Assembly: GCF_021283545.2 (NCBI RefSeq)
Contig: NZ_CP128540.1
Coordinates: 2,267,501 to 2,331,500 of the forward strand
Origin: Pseudomonas alloputida
Lineage (GTDB): Bacteria > Pseudomonadota > Gammaproteobacteria > Pseudomonadales > Pseudomonadaceae
Direction of reading: 5' to 3'
Length of the DNA stretch: 64,000 nucleotides
Positions 7,946 to 15,402 of this stretch are shown here, one piece after another. Below the pieces are notes generated by a model. That model saw only the letters and a list, made by a program, of their open reading frames with translations, did no database searches and was not told the DNA's origin. The first letter of the stretch is position 1, and every line of letters begins with the position of its first letter. Both the position numbers and the translations under genes were made by a program.

Positions 7946-9160
7946 CTAGGTCGGCGCAAGCGAACCACGACAGCGTTGTTTCAGTTCCTCCAGGCAGGAG
8001 AGGGCGAGGGGCGAGGCGGTGCGCTGACCACCGCGCTTCGGTCGTTCGCTGGGAGGCTCTGCTGGCACAGGCCTCGCTGGATTTGAAGTCGGTCTTGAGG
8101 TCTTGACCTCCTCGGTACGCGCGGCCCACAGGGTGAACTCGCCTTGGCAGGCGCGTTTGATCAAGCCCATCAGGTAGGCGACCGGTTTTCGGATCTCGCC
8201 GCGGGCGCAGCGCACCGCCGCTTCATTGATCACCGCTTGTTGCTGTTCCGGTTCGAGCTGGCGCATCGCCTGGGAGGCCATGCGCCGCTCGGTCGAATTC
8301 AGCGGTAAATCTTCAGGCCAGCGTGCACGACCAAACTCGACCTGTGCCAGTACTGTACTTTTTTTGCTTTGGTCTTTCTGTACTGTACGGCCGGCGTCGG
8401 CATTCCGAACCACAGCCGAATCCGGTGCATTGCCGCACAGTTCGGAATCGGTGGCCGAGGCGTGAGGATTCCGAACGGGGTGGAGCAGGCCAGGTTCGGA
8501 ATGTTGCGCCTGCGCGGCTTCGTTGATCAGCAGCAGCGAGTGTTGCTGTGTCGGCGGCAGTGCGCCCAGCCTGTCCTTGTCGCCTTGGACGACTTGCGGG
8601 TCGGCTTGAATTTCGGCCAGCACATGCTGCGTCACATCACGCACCCCCTTGGTGGCGTGGCTGAGGTTCTGTTGCAGGAGATCCGCGTAGCCGCTGTCCA
8701 GCTCAAGCTGCTCGGCCGCCGTCAACGGATCGCCGTGCAGCACGTAGATGCAACCGCGCAGGCAGCCTTGGGCATCGCGCGAGCGGTCGACCAGGCTGAG
8801 CCAGCGGGTGGTACGCAGGACGTTCAGTGCGCGGGCGATGGTCTCGCGCGACGCCTGGGTGCCACAGGGGCTGGCTGCCAGGTAGGGTTGCAGGTCCTGG
8901 TAGCGGGGCATTTTAACCTGGCGTTCGGTGATCAGCCAGCGCAGCACCTGCCAGGTGTTGCGCTCCAGCGGGGTCAGTCGACGATCGAGTAGCAAGGCCT
9001 GCGGCAAGGGATTGTTGTCGCCGTAGTAGATCGTGCGCAGCGCGGGCTCCGCAGCAGCCGCTTGTTGGGCCTGGGCGGCCTGAAACTCATTGCGGCGTCG
9101 AAGGGCGTCGTAGCACTGGCGCACCACGTCCTGCCAGTCCACTTCGTAGAAGCTCAGCAT
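7946..9160 (-). CDS. STY4528-family pathogenicity-island replication protein
   Basis: A 404-aa protein that fits the STY4528 family of ICE replication-associated proteins: N-terminal MLSFYEVDWQDVVRQCYDALRRRNEF, then a winged-helix-like block (LTPLERNTWQVLRWLITERQVKMPRYQDL; SRETIARALNVLRTTRWLSLV), a long variable linker and a basic tail. GGAGG precedes the start at 9160; a longer frame to 9295 overlaps the upstream gene and lacks this site. The linker DNA (8350-8502) is an iteron-like array, which suggests that the protein may bind an origin inside its own gene. The start overlaps the upstream DUF2857 gene end by seven bases. Confidence 0.78.
   Translation of the reverse strand: MLSFYEVDWQDVVRQCYDALRRRNEFQAAQAQQAAAAEPALRTIYYGDNNPLPQALLLDRRLTPLERNTWQVLRWLITERQVKMPRYQDLQPYLAASPCGTQASRETIARALNVLRTTRWLSLVDRSRDAQGCLRGCIYVLHGDPLTAAEQLELDSGYADLLQQNLSHATKGVRDVTQHVLAEIQADPQVVQGDKDRLGALPPTQQHSLLLINEAAQAQHSEPGLLHPVRNPHASATDSELCGNAPDSAVVRNADAGRTVQKDQSKKSTVLAQVEFGRARWPEDLPLNSTERRMASQAMRQLEPEQQQAVINEAAVRCARGEIRKPVAYLMGLIKRACQGEFTLWAARTEEVKTSRPTSNPARPVPAEPPSERPKRGGQRTASPLALSCLEELKQRCRGSLAPT
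8350..8502. repeat. Iteron-like repeat array inside the replication gene
   Basis: Four 9-bp copies of ATTCCGAAC occur in strictly alternating orientation at 8402-8410, 8440-8448 (inverted), 8468-8476 and 8494-8502 (inverted). Two direct copies of GTACTGTAC lie beside them at 8350-8358 and 8380-8388, with a T-rich stretch between. In protein terms the two orientations give unrelated peptides (SEP/SEL and VRNP/VRNA), so the conservation is at DNA level. Confidence 0.75.
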
Positions 9161-9705
9161 GGCGTACCTCCGTACAGTTCGACCTGTTGCCAGACCTGGG
9201 TCAGGCTGATGTGCTGTTCCTCGGCCAGCATCATCATCGTGTCCAGTGGATCGTTGTCTGGCTCCTCCGCCCGTAACTGGCTCCAGCGGTTCCACACCGC
9301 ATGCTCCTGGGCTTCACTGAGCTGGACCGGCCGGCCGCGGTGGGTTTCGATTTTCAGTATTCGGCGGCGCAACGCCGTTTCCGAATGGTCCAGGCCGAAA
9401 CAGCGGTACATGATAGTCGAGCTCGCGCCGAGCTTCAGTGCCCGGTTGATCAGGCGTTCGTTCTGCTCGTCGCGCTCGGCCTGGACGATCAGGCGGCGCA
9501 GGACGGTGATATCAACCTTGACCTCAACCCAGGCGATTGATGAATGCGCCAAGTGGGACAGGGTGGTCGGAGGCAGCGATTGCAGGACCTCGATGTCTTC
9601 GTCGGCCAGGCCCAGCGCTTTGCAGCGCTGCAGACGGCCATGGCGCAGCTCATGCAGCACCTGGTTCAACATCGCATGGTTCAACAGATTGAAGGTCGTG
9701 CTCAT
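9154..9705 (-). CDS. DUF2857-family ICE protein
   Basis: A 183-aa helical protein starting at 9705 after GAGGAG. It contains an HTH-like middle (LINRALKLGASSTIMYRCFGLDHSETALRRRIL), which suggests DNA binding, and a C-terminal segment with LDTMMMLAEEQHISLTQVW. Its end overlaps the start of the replication gene by seven bases and it follows parB closely. DUF2857 proteins occur in this place in many ICEs; they are suspected regulators or replication helpers. Confidence 0.7.
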   Translation of the reverse strand: MSTTFNLLNHAMLNQVLHELRHGRLQRCKALGLADEDIEVLQSLPPTTLSHLAHSSIAWVEVKVDITVLRRLIVQAERDEQNERLINRALKLGASSTIMYRCFGLDHSETALRRRILKIETHRGRPVQLSEAQEHAVWNRWSQLRAEEPDNDPLDTMMMLAEEQHISLTQVWQQVELYGGTPC

Positions 9706-9720
9706 GAGGCGGCTCCTCAC

Positions 9721-11259
9721 TTAACGCGTGGACGACAGCGTCAGGTCGATCAACTGCCGGGCGTGGCGGATCAGGCTGAACAGCTGCTCCAGCTGGGTAT
9801 CGGGTAGTCGTTCGAGGCCCACGGTTAGGGCAGGGCGCTCGGGGAAGGGCAGGTCGTAGGTGCCAATCAGCAATTGGCCAAATAGCGCAGCCGGCAGCTG
9901 CTGACGTTGTTGCGAAGTCACGTCGTCCTGCAAGCGCAGCAGGGCTGAGAGCAGTAGCTGAATGCCGGTATGTCTAGGGCTCAGTTGCTCGCCATGCTCC
10001 AGCGTAAGGGTAAAACCCAAGCCCTCTGCGTGCGGCGTGACCATGGCACTGGCATCGGCATATGCCGCCAGGTCTGTCGCCAGGGCGGCACAACGCTCAC
10101 GCAATGCAGTGATGTCACCCTGTAGCGGTGCGAGAGGTGAGGCGGAACCCAGGGAGGGCTCACCGGCATCAAGGGCGTTTGGCACCCTCGCAGCAAGCGG
10201 ATCGTCATCACTCAGCGCCTCGCGGATGTTTGGGAGGCGTGGAGTCTCGGCTGCCGCAGTGTTGTCCGCACTGCTCATCGGCTCCGGTGCGGGCGATTGA
10301 GGCGCCGATTGTGCTTCATCTTCGACAGGCAGCTGGGGGGAGCACTCACCTTGTGGGGCTTGCGGCAGCGGCTGAGGCGTTTCCGCAGGCGGCGTTGAGC
10401 GAAGCGGTTCCTGATGCATTTCCAAGGCGAGCAGGCGGGGCGTCTGCTTCAACTGCACCGCCATCCTGGCAATCAGCTCATCCTGCAGCTCACCCCAGTT
10501 CAGATCGGGCTTATCACTGTCGAATGCCGACAGCACTTCGAACCAGAGCAGTGCGAAGTGTTGAACGTCCCCCAAATACTGATTCCAGATCGACTCCGCC
10601 CGGCGCCGCAGGTTAATGATCCGGGCGATGGTGGGTTTGCCAAGCCCGGCATACAACACCTGCGGGATGACCGGTAGCAGGTGTTCGAGCGTGTCGAACA
10701 TGCGGCTGATATGCGATTGTGAAATCGGGTAGCCGCCCTTGCTCAAGCGTGTGGACAGTTCACGCTGACTGAGAGGGGCATCGGGCTCTTGTAACATGTC
10801 CCTGAGTTTTGCCACCGCGAGCGATCGCTCAATGAACGTGAGCTGGCCATGCAGGTCACTTTCGGCCAGGTGCCCGATCAAGGCATGCGACTCGGACTGC
10901 CAAGGGCGGAACAGGCAGTGGATCTGAAAGAATCGCTCCTCGCGGGTTTCCTGCCAGAGTTCGCCGAGGATGCTCAAACGGGTGTTGCCGCCATTGCGGA
11001 TTATGAAATGCGGCTCATCCGGACGGCGGGTGATCGCAGGGGGCTGATCCAGGCCGCGTTCGCGGATCGAGGCTTTGATCTCGTCATACAGCGGGTTGCG
11101 AACCACCCGCGGGTTGAGCTCGTAGGGGCGCAATTGCTCCAGGCTGACCACCAACGGTGTATCCCCGACCGGCACGGGCGAGCTGTCGAGGCCATGTTTC
11201 TGTGGAAAATGCGCCTGCTGCAACTGTCGCGTGATGTCTTCGGAAGAGGGCGGCTTCAT
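9721..11259 (-). CDS. parB: ParB-family partition/nuclease-like protein of the ICE
   Basis: A 512-aa ParB homologue. The N-terminal ParB/Sulfiredoxin-type domain (about residues 30-130) contains LRPYELNPRV, IKASIRERGLDQPPAI and IIRNGGNTRLSILGELW. An HTH follows (LSQRELSTRLSKGGYPISQSHISRMF), then a long acidic, Pro-rich and probably disordered region (about residues 280-390) and a C-terminal helical domain. GGGAGG fixes the start at 11259. It is much longer than a chromosomal ParB, as usual for PFGI-1 ICEs. It pairs with parA 14 bases upstream and probably stabilises or helps process the excised element. Confidence 0.9.
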   Translation of the reverse strand: MKPPSSEDITRQLQQAHFPQKHGLDSSPVPVGDTPLVVSLEQLRPYELNPRVVRNPLYDEIKASIRERGLDQPPAITRRPDEPHFIIRNGGNTRLSILGELWQETREERFFQIHCLFRPWQSESHALIGHLAESDLHGQLTFIERSLAVAKLRDMLQEPDAPLSQRELSTRLSKGGYPISQSHISRMFDTLEHLLPVIPQVLYAGLGKPTIARIINLRRRAESIWNQYLGDVQHFALLWFEVLSAFDSDKPDLNWGELQDELIARMAVQLKQTPRLLALEMHQEPLRSTPPAETPQPLPQAPQGECSPQLPVEDEAQSAPQSPAPEPMSSADNTAAAETPRLPNIREALSDDDPLAARVPNALDAGEPSLGSASPLAPLQGDITALRERCAALATDLAAYADASAMVTPHAEGLGFTLTLEHGEQLSPRHTGIQLLLSALLRLQDDVTSQQRQQLPAALFGQLLIGTYDLPFPERPALTVGLERLPDTQLEQLFSLIRHARQLIDLTLSSTR

Positions 11260-11273
11260 CGCAAAACCTCCCA

Positions 11274-12152
11274 TCAGCCGCGACGGTTGAGTCGGCGGTC
11301 GATCACTGACGCTTGGCCGGGCAGAGGCGCGTCCGAGCCGACAAGTCGCTCAGCCCACTGCGGGAACAGCTCGATGGCCAGCTCAAGCATGACCGCCGCG
11401 CCGCAAGGGCCTCGGCTGCCAGAGGGTGGAGTAGGCTCGACGCGGTGCACCGGCAGGCCGAGCGAGGCGGCATTGGGGTAGGCCACACGGTCAGGAATCA
11501 CCGTTGTGCAGACGCTGACATGCGGGTCGCCTTGGAAGGACGCCTGCAGGCTGTGCATGATCAAGCGGGTGTCACGGCGATTGGCTTTGACCTGGTTGAG
11601 CAACAGCTTCACCGACGGCAAGGCAACGCCCAGGTAGCGGTAGGGCTCCAACTCTTCAAACAGCGCCAGCGTGCCGCGTCGCAGCTCACGTGCGGCGAGC
11701 ATTTCTGGGGGGACCGGGCACAGGGCATAGTCGGACGCGAGGATCACCATCTCCACGACTACACTGCGCGCGCCTTGGGTATCGATGATCAGCACATCGT
11801 AGAGCTCCTCGAACGCTGGCAGAAGATTATGAAGGCGCAGACGACCATCGGCCGCGTGCAACAGCAGAGTGCTGATGTGCCCGGCGCGATCGTTGGACAC
11901 TATCAGGTCCAGGTGCGGGATGACGGTGGCGGAAATCACCTGTTCGGGGGCCGTGAGCCGTTGCGCGATGAGTTCGTAGCTGCCAGCCTCACGGGATTCG
12001 CGCAAGGCGTAGTAGCTGGACAGCGTCGGTTGGCTGTCCAGATCCAGCAGCAGGACGCGAAGGCCCGCATCGGCGAGCACACCACCCAGGTTGGCGGCGA
12101 CGGTGGTTTTACCCGCGCCGCCCTTGGTCGAGATCAGCGAGAGGACGTCCAT
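11274..12152 (-). CDS. parA: ParA-family partition ATPase of the ICE
   Basis: A 292-aa ParA/MinD-type P-loop ATPase that starts at 12152 after GGGAGT. It has the deviant Walker A KGGAGKTT (residues 10-17), LLLDLDSQPTLSSYYALRE, and a Walker B-like LIIDTQGARS. An earlier in-frame start would add 27 basic residues that overlap alpA. It lies between alpA and parB, tightly spaced, as in other ICEs of this class, and would segregate or position the circular form with ParB. Confidence 0.93.
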   Translation of the reverse strand: MDVLSLISTKGGAGKTTVAANLGGVLADAGLRVLLLDLDSQPTLSSYYALRESREAGSYELIAQRLTAPEQVISATVIPHLDLIVSNDRAGHISTLLLHAADGRLRLHNLLPAFEELYDVLIIDTQGARSVVVEMVILASDYALCPVPPEMLAARELRRGTLALFEELEPYRYLGVALPSVKLLLNQVKANRRDTRLIMHSLQASFQGDPHVSVCTTVIPDRVAYPNAASLGLPVHRVEPTPPSGSRGPCGAAVMLELAIELFPQWAERLVGSDAPLPGQASVIDRRLNRRG

Positions 12153-12156
12153 GACG

Positions 12157-12372
12157 CTACTCCCTGACCGACAGTCGATCATGGACCCACTGCTCGATCT
12201 CCAGCGAGTCCCAGCCGACGGCGCGGGTACCAATGCGCCGGCATTGGGGGAATAGACCGGCTTTCATCAGGTTGTAGATGTGCGAACGTTTGAAGCCGGT
12301 TTTCAGTTCCACCTCATCGCGGCGCATGATGTGGCGGTCGGCAGGCAGCGGGGCAGGGCTGATCTGTTGCAT
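12157..12372 (-). CDS. alpA: AlpA-family regulator
   Basis: A 71-aa MerR-like winged-helix protein: ADRHIMRRDEVELKTGFKRSHIYNLMKAGLFPQCRRIGTRAVGWDSLEIEQWV, the typical AlpA pattern. GGAGT precedes the start at 12372. It opens the alpA-parA-parB operon; only four bases separate its stop from the parA start. AlpA proteins usually act as excision or transcription regulators in prophages and ICEs. Confidence 0.9.
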   Translation of the reverse strand: MQQISPAPLPADRHIMRRDEVELKTGFKRSHIYNLMKAGLFPQCRRIGTRAVGWDSLEIEQWVHDRLSVRE

Positions 12373-12386
12373 GATGTCACTCCGTA

Positions 12387-12400
12387 GCACCATGTGGTGC
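12387..12400. promoter_or_regulatory. Palindrome upstream of alpA, candidate operator
   Basis: GCACCATGTGGTGC has 6-bp perfect arms and lies 14 bases upstream of the alpA start. A site at this place could serve autoregulation by AlpA or ParA. Confidence 0.35.
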
Positions 12401-12440
12401 GCAGTGGGATGTGACAGTCAGTGAAGGTCGATGCTGGAGG

Positions 12441-12480
12441 AAAAACATTGTCAGGCGATGCCGAGCATCGCCTGACAATG
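12441..12480 (-). terminator. Strong rho-independent terminator after the 245-aa gene
   Basis: Perfect 16-bp arms (12446-12461 and 12465-12480) around a 3-nt loop are followed on the minus strand by five T residues (complement of 12441-12445). It lies six bases past the stop at 12486 and isolates that gene from alpA. Confidence 0.9.
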
Positions 12481-12485
12481 CGGTG

Positions 12486-13223
12486 TCAGCCCCGTTTTAC
12501 CTGGGCTAGATGACGGCGAGCGTCGGCAAATCGCCGATCAAGGGTACTTTTGCTCAGGCCAGGCAGACCAGGAAAACGGCGTAGAATCTCGTCGACCAGA
12601 GCGCTCTGGGACTTGTAGGCCGATTGCACACGGCCGTCTTTGGATTTACCCAATGTCACTTCCAGCATGGTGCCCACGAGCATGTTGTTCGTGCCTTCGG
12701 AGGCCTCGGAAGGAATGCCTTGGGCCTCAAGTCGCGCTGTCAGTTCGTGGTTACACGCGGTGAGCGTTGTCACCTCGTCAACTCTTGCTGTAAGCTCGTC
12801 GCGCAGCTTGTCGATCGTGCGCTGAGCAGCAGCGAGCTCTGCTTCCTGTACCAAATGAGCATTGAGACTGACGCAGTTCAAATGGTCGAGGCTCTGCGAG
12901 AACAAGAAGGCGGGCTTCTCGTTGGGGTAATTACGTGCGAACCAGACCAGCAGATCAGCACGCTGAATGGACCAGTACTCTCGGCTTACCTGGTTGTCAG
13001 CAGTGATCGGTCGGCCCAGGCAGGTCGCGGGTAGCTCACCGCTGACAATGGCGTCGTAGATGCACTCCGCATAAAGGTGCAGGATCGGCCATTGTGGAAA
13101 ATGCTTGAGCAGACTGCCGGGGTAGGAGAGGTCGACCCGTAAAATCTCGTCTTCGTGGTCGGCAAGGTCACACCAGAGAATGGCGGCATCGATGAGATGG
13201 TAAGAGCTTCTGATCGAGATCAT
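12486..13223 (-). CDS. ICE-end hypothetical protein with coiled coil, 245 aa
   Basis: GGAGG precedes the start at 13223. The N-terminal half has no recognisable motif. A heptad-like region rich in Leu, Glu and Ala (about residues 125-170, AELAAAQRTIDKLRDELTARVDEV) predicts a coiled coil. The C-terminus (ALVDEILRRFPGLPGLSKSTLDRRFADARRHL) looks like a helix-turn-helix. Proteins of this layout often lie next to alpA-parA at the end of PFGI-1-type ICEs. Possibly a DNA-binding maintenance protein; function unknown. Confidence 0.6.
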   Translation of the reverse strand: MISIRSSYHLIDAAILWCDLADHEDEILRVDLSYPGSLLKHFPQWPILHLYAECIYDAIVSGELPATCLGRPITADNQVSREYWSIQRADLLVWFARNYPNEKPAFLFSQSLDHLNCVSLNAHLVQEAELAAAQRTIDKLRDELTARVDEVTTLTACNHELTARLEAQGIPSEASEGTNNMLVGTMLEVTLGKSKDGRVQSAYKSQSALVDEILRRFPGLPGLSKSTLDRRFADARRHLAQVKRG

Positions 13224-13435
13224 GGCACACAGCCTCCAGCTGCGTTCGTCCTGGAATCGCTGGCGGGGGCAGCGTGATCTGTGCCTCTGTCTAGCGAGCC
13301 TGATTTCAAAGGATCACTTTTGGGATCCATTGATGGTGACATCGAAGCGATAGGTTGGTTCTTCACGCATTATGCGAACGCGTCAAGTTTTGACGCCGCT
13401 CGGGGGCCTGCAAAGGACCGAGGCAGGCCGCGTCA
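13224..13435. other. Junction between ICE end and chromosomal efflux genes
   Basis: This 212-bp stretch separates the last ICE gene from the HlyD gene. I see no tRNA and no clear direct-repeat attachment site. The ICE boundary should be here if the element ends after the 245-aa gene, but the exact point cannot be placed without the other end. Confidence 0.4.
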
Positions 13436-14563
13436 TTATTCTGCTCGTGTATCAATGCTGACCACCACCGACATGCCGGGACGCAGACGTGCGACGTCAG
13501 GCTGCTCGGGGTCGACGGTAATGCGCACCGGGATGCGCTGGGCGATCTTGACGAAGTTGCCGGTGGCATTGTCGGCCTGCAGCAAGGCGAACTCCGAGCC
13601 GGTGGCCGGCGAGATCTGCTGCACATGCCCGTAGAGCTTGAGGTGGTTCAGGGCGTCCACGGTGAAGGTCACCGGCTGGCCGATGCGCACGTCGGCCATC
13701 TGGGTTTTCTTCATGTTGGCGATCACCCACAGGGTGTCGGGCACCAGTGCCATCAGTTGTGCGCCAGAGTTGACGTAGGCGCCCAGGCGCGTGCCGATCT
13801 GCCCCAGCTGGCCGTCGCGCGGGGCGGTGACGCGGGTGTTGTCGAGATCGATACGGGCCAGTTCGACGGCCGCCTTGGCGTTCTCCACCGAAGCCTCCAG
13901 CGAGGCGCGGTTGACGATCACGGTCTCGCGGTCCTGGCGGGCGATCTCCAGCGCGGCCTTGGCATGGGCCAGGCTGGCGACGGCGGCGGCCTCACTGGCG
14001 CGGGCCAGGTCCAGGTCGCGGCGCGACACCGAGCCATCGCTGACCAGCGCCTGGTTGCGACTGAGGTCGGCCTTGGCCTTAGTCGCCTGGGCCGAAGCGT
14101 CGCCGATGGCGGCCTGGCGTTGGGCGATGGTGGCTTCGGCGCTGTTGCGCTGCTGCAGGTTGTTGGCCAGCGCGGCTTGCTGCTGTAGCTGGGCGATGGC
14201 CAGGGCCAGGCGCTGCCTGTAGATACGGTCGTCGAGCTGCACCAGCAGATCGCCAGCCTTGACGAACTGGAAGTCATGCACCGGCACGTCGACGATATAG
14301 CCGCTCAGCTGCGGGCCGATGATTGTCACCTGGCCGCGCACCAGGGCGTTTTCGGTGCTTTCGATGGTGCTGCTGAACGGCGGCAGGTTCCAGGCGTAGA
14401 GCACTACCAGGATGCCGACCAGGGCCACGCTGGCGAAGCTGATCGTAGACAGGATGCGCACCCGCCGCGTGCGCACCGGGCTGGTCGGTTCGCTGGGCGG
14501 CGTGCTGCCTTCCGGGGTTTCGGCGAGGGCGGCGGTGGTCGTGGTGCGGGTTTCTTCGGTCAT
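13436..14563 (-). CDS. HlyD/EmrA-family membrane fusion protein
   Basis: A 375-aa periplasmic adaptor of an EmrAB-type efflux system. It has one N-terminal membrane anchor (LSTISFASVALVGILVVLYAW, about residues 38-58), a barrel-sandwich start (ENALVRGQVTIIGPQLSGYIVDVPVHDFQFVKAGDLLVQLDD), a long Ala/Gln-rich coiled-coil hairpin and the second lipoyl half (VTAPRDGQLGQIGTRLGAYV). Its start overlaps the stop of the pump fragment in an ATGA arrangement, so the two were one operon. With the pump truncated, the adaptor probably has no function unless it can use another pump. Confidence 0.9.
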   Translation of the reverse strand: MTEETRTTTTAALAETPEGSTPPSEPTSPVRTRRVRILSTISFASVALVGILVVLYAWNLPPFSSTIESTENALVRGQVTIIGPQLSGYIVDVPVHDFQFVKAGDLLVQLDDRIYRQRLALAIAQLQQQAALANNLQQRNSAEATIAQRQAAIGDASAQATKAKADLSRNQALVSDGSVSRRDLDLARASEAAAVASLAHAKAALEIARQDRETVIVNRASLEASVENAKAAVELARIDLDNTRVTAPRDGQLGQIGTRLGAYVNSGAQLMALVPDTLWVIANMKKTQMADVRIGQPVTFTVDALNHLKLYGHVQQISPATGSEFALLQADNATGNFVKIAQRIPVRITVDPEQPDVARLRPGMSVVVSIDTRAE

Positions 14564-15174
14564 CGGCTGGCAGTACCGCTGGTGGAGTCGGATGAAGCGG
14601 CCTGGCGGGCGACATACCGCAGCCAAGAACCGCGAAGGGTAATCCAGATCATGGTCAGCACGGCGATGCTGCCGATCAGCACGAACACGTCGTTGTAGGC
14701 CATTATGTTGGCCTCGCGGGTGGCGGCGCTGGCCAGCACGCGCATGCCGGCCTCGCTGCGCAGTGCCGGGTCGGCGAGGATCCCGGCATAACCGGCGCCG
14801 CCGCTTTGCACACGGGCGTTGACCAGTGGTTCGAGGTAGCTGAGGCGGTCTATCAGGTGGCTGGAATGGAATTTCTCGCGCCAGGTCTGGAAGGTACCCA
14901 GCAGCGCCGCGCCGATCAGGCCACCGAGGTTGTTGCAGATGCCGAACAGCACCGAAAAGCTCACCAGGTTGCGCGGGTTGGTGCGCACATGGCTGATGCC
15001 CAGGGCCATCGACGGGCCGAGGAAGAACGTGCTGCCAAAGGCCAGCAGGAACTGGCGGAAGTACATCTGCGCCGGGCGCGTGAGGTTGCTCGAACTGCTG
15101 TCCATGAACGCCCCGGCGGCCTTCGCCAGCAGCGAAACGAACAGTGGGATGATCAGGTGCTTGGGGTCAGCGCA
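14560..15174 (-). pseudogene. DHA2-family (EmrB-like) MFS pump, 3' fragment
   Basis: Only the C-terminal part of a 14-helix drug:proton antiporter remains: PKHLIIPLFVSLLAKAAGAFMDS, then TRPAQMYFRQFLLAFGSTFFLGPSMALGI and the last membrane helix FVLIGSIAVLTMIWITL. Reading upstream, the frame stays open to about 15174, where it meets a stop and the DNA becomes OprD-like on the other strand. The first two thirds of the gene are missing, so this is a deletion remnant. Confidence 0.85.
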
Positions 15175-15386
15175 CTATCCAGGGGCGCGACATCGATGTC
15201 TCGCCAGCCGACCGCAATGGCAATGAGTGGATACGCGAATCGGAAGTGGCCTATTCAGTACGGACCAGTACGTTCAAAAACCTGGTGCTCAAGTGGCGCA
15301 GCGCCACGGTGAGGCGTGATTATCAGGGTGGGCAGGATTTCGACGAGCATCGGCTGATCGTGGTTTACCCACTGACGTTACTTTAA
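15171..15386 (+). pseudogene. OprD-family porin, C-terminal fragment
   Basis: An open frame that ends with TAA at 15384 encodes RDIDVSPADRNGNEW, then EVAYSVRTSTFKNLVLKWRSATVRRDY, and the OprD-type terminal strand DFDEHRLIVVYPLTLL. There is no start; the frame begins at the junction with the truncated pump near 15170. About 70 of some 420 residues remain. It lies 16 bases before the lactonase-like gene, which was probably its operon partner. Confidence 0.8.
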
Positions 15387-15402
15387 GGAAGGGCAGCAGG
15401 TA

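Noticed and set aside
11313..12167. 284-codon plus-strand ORF opposite parA
   Set aside because: It is a high-GC shadow of parA, which has a clear Walker motif and ribosome site.
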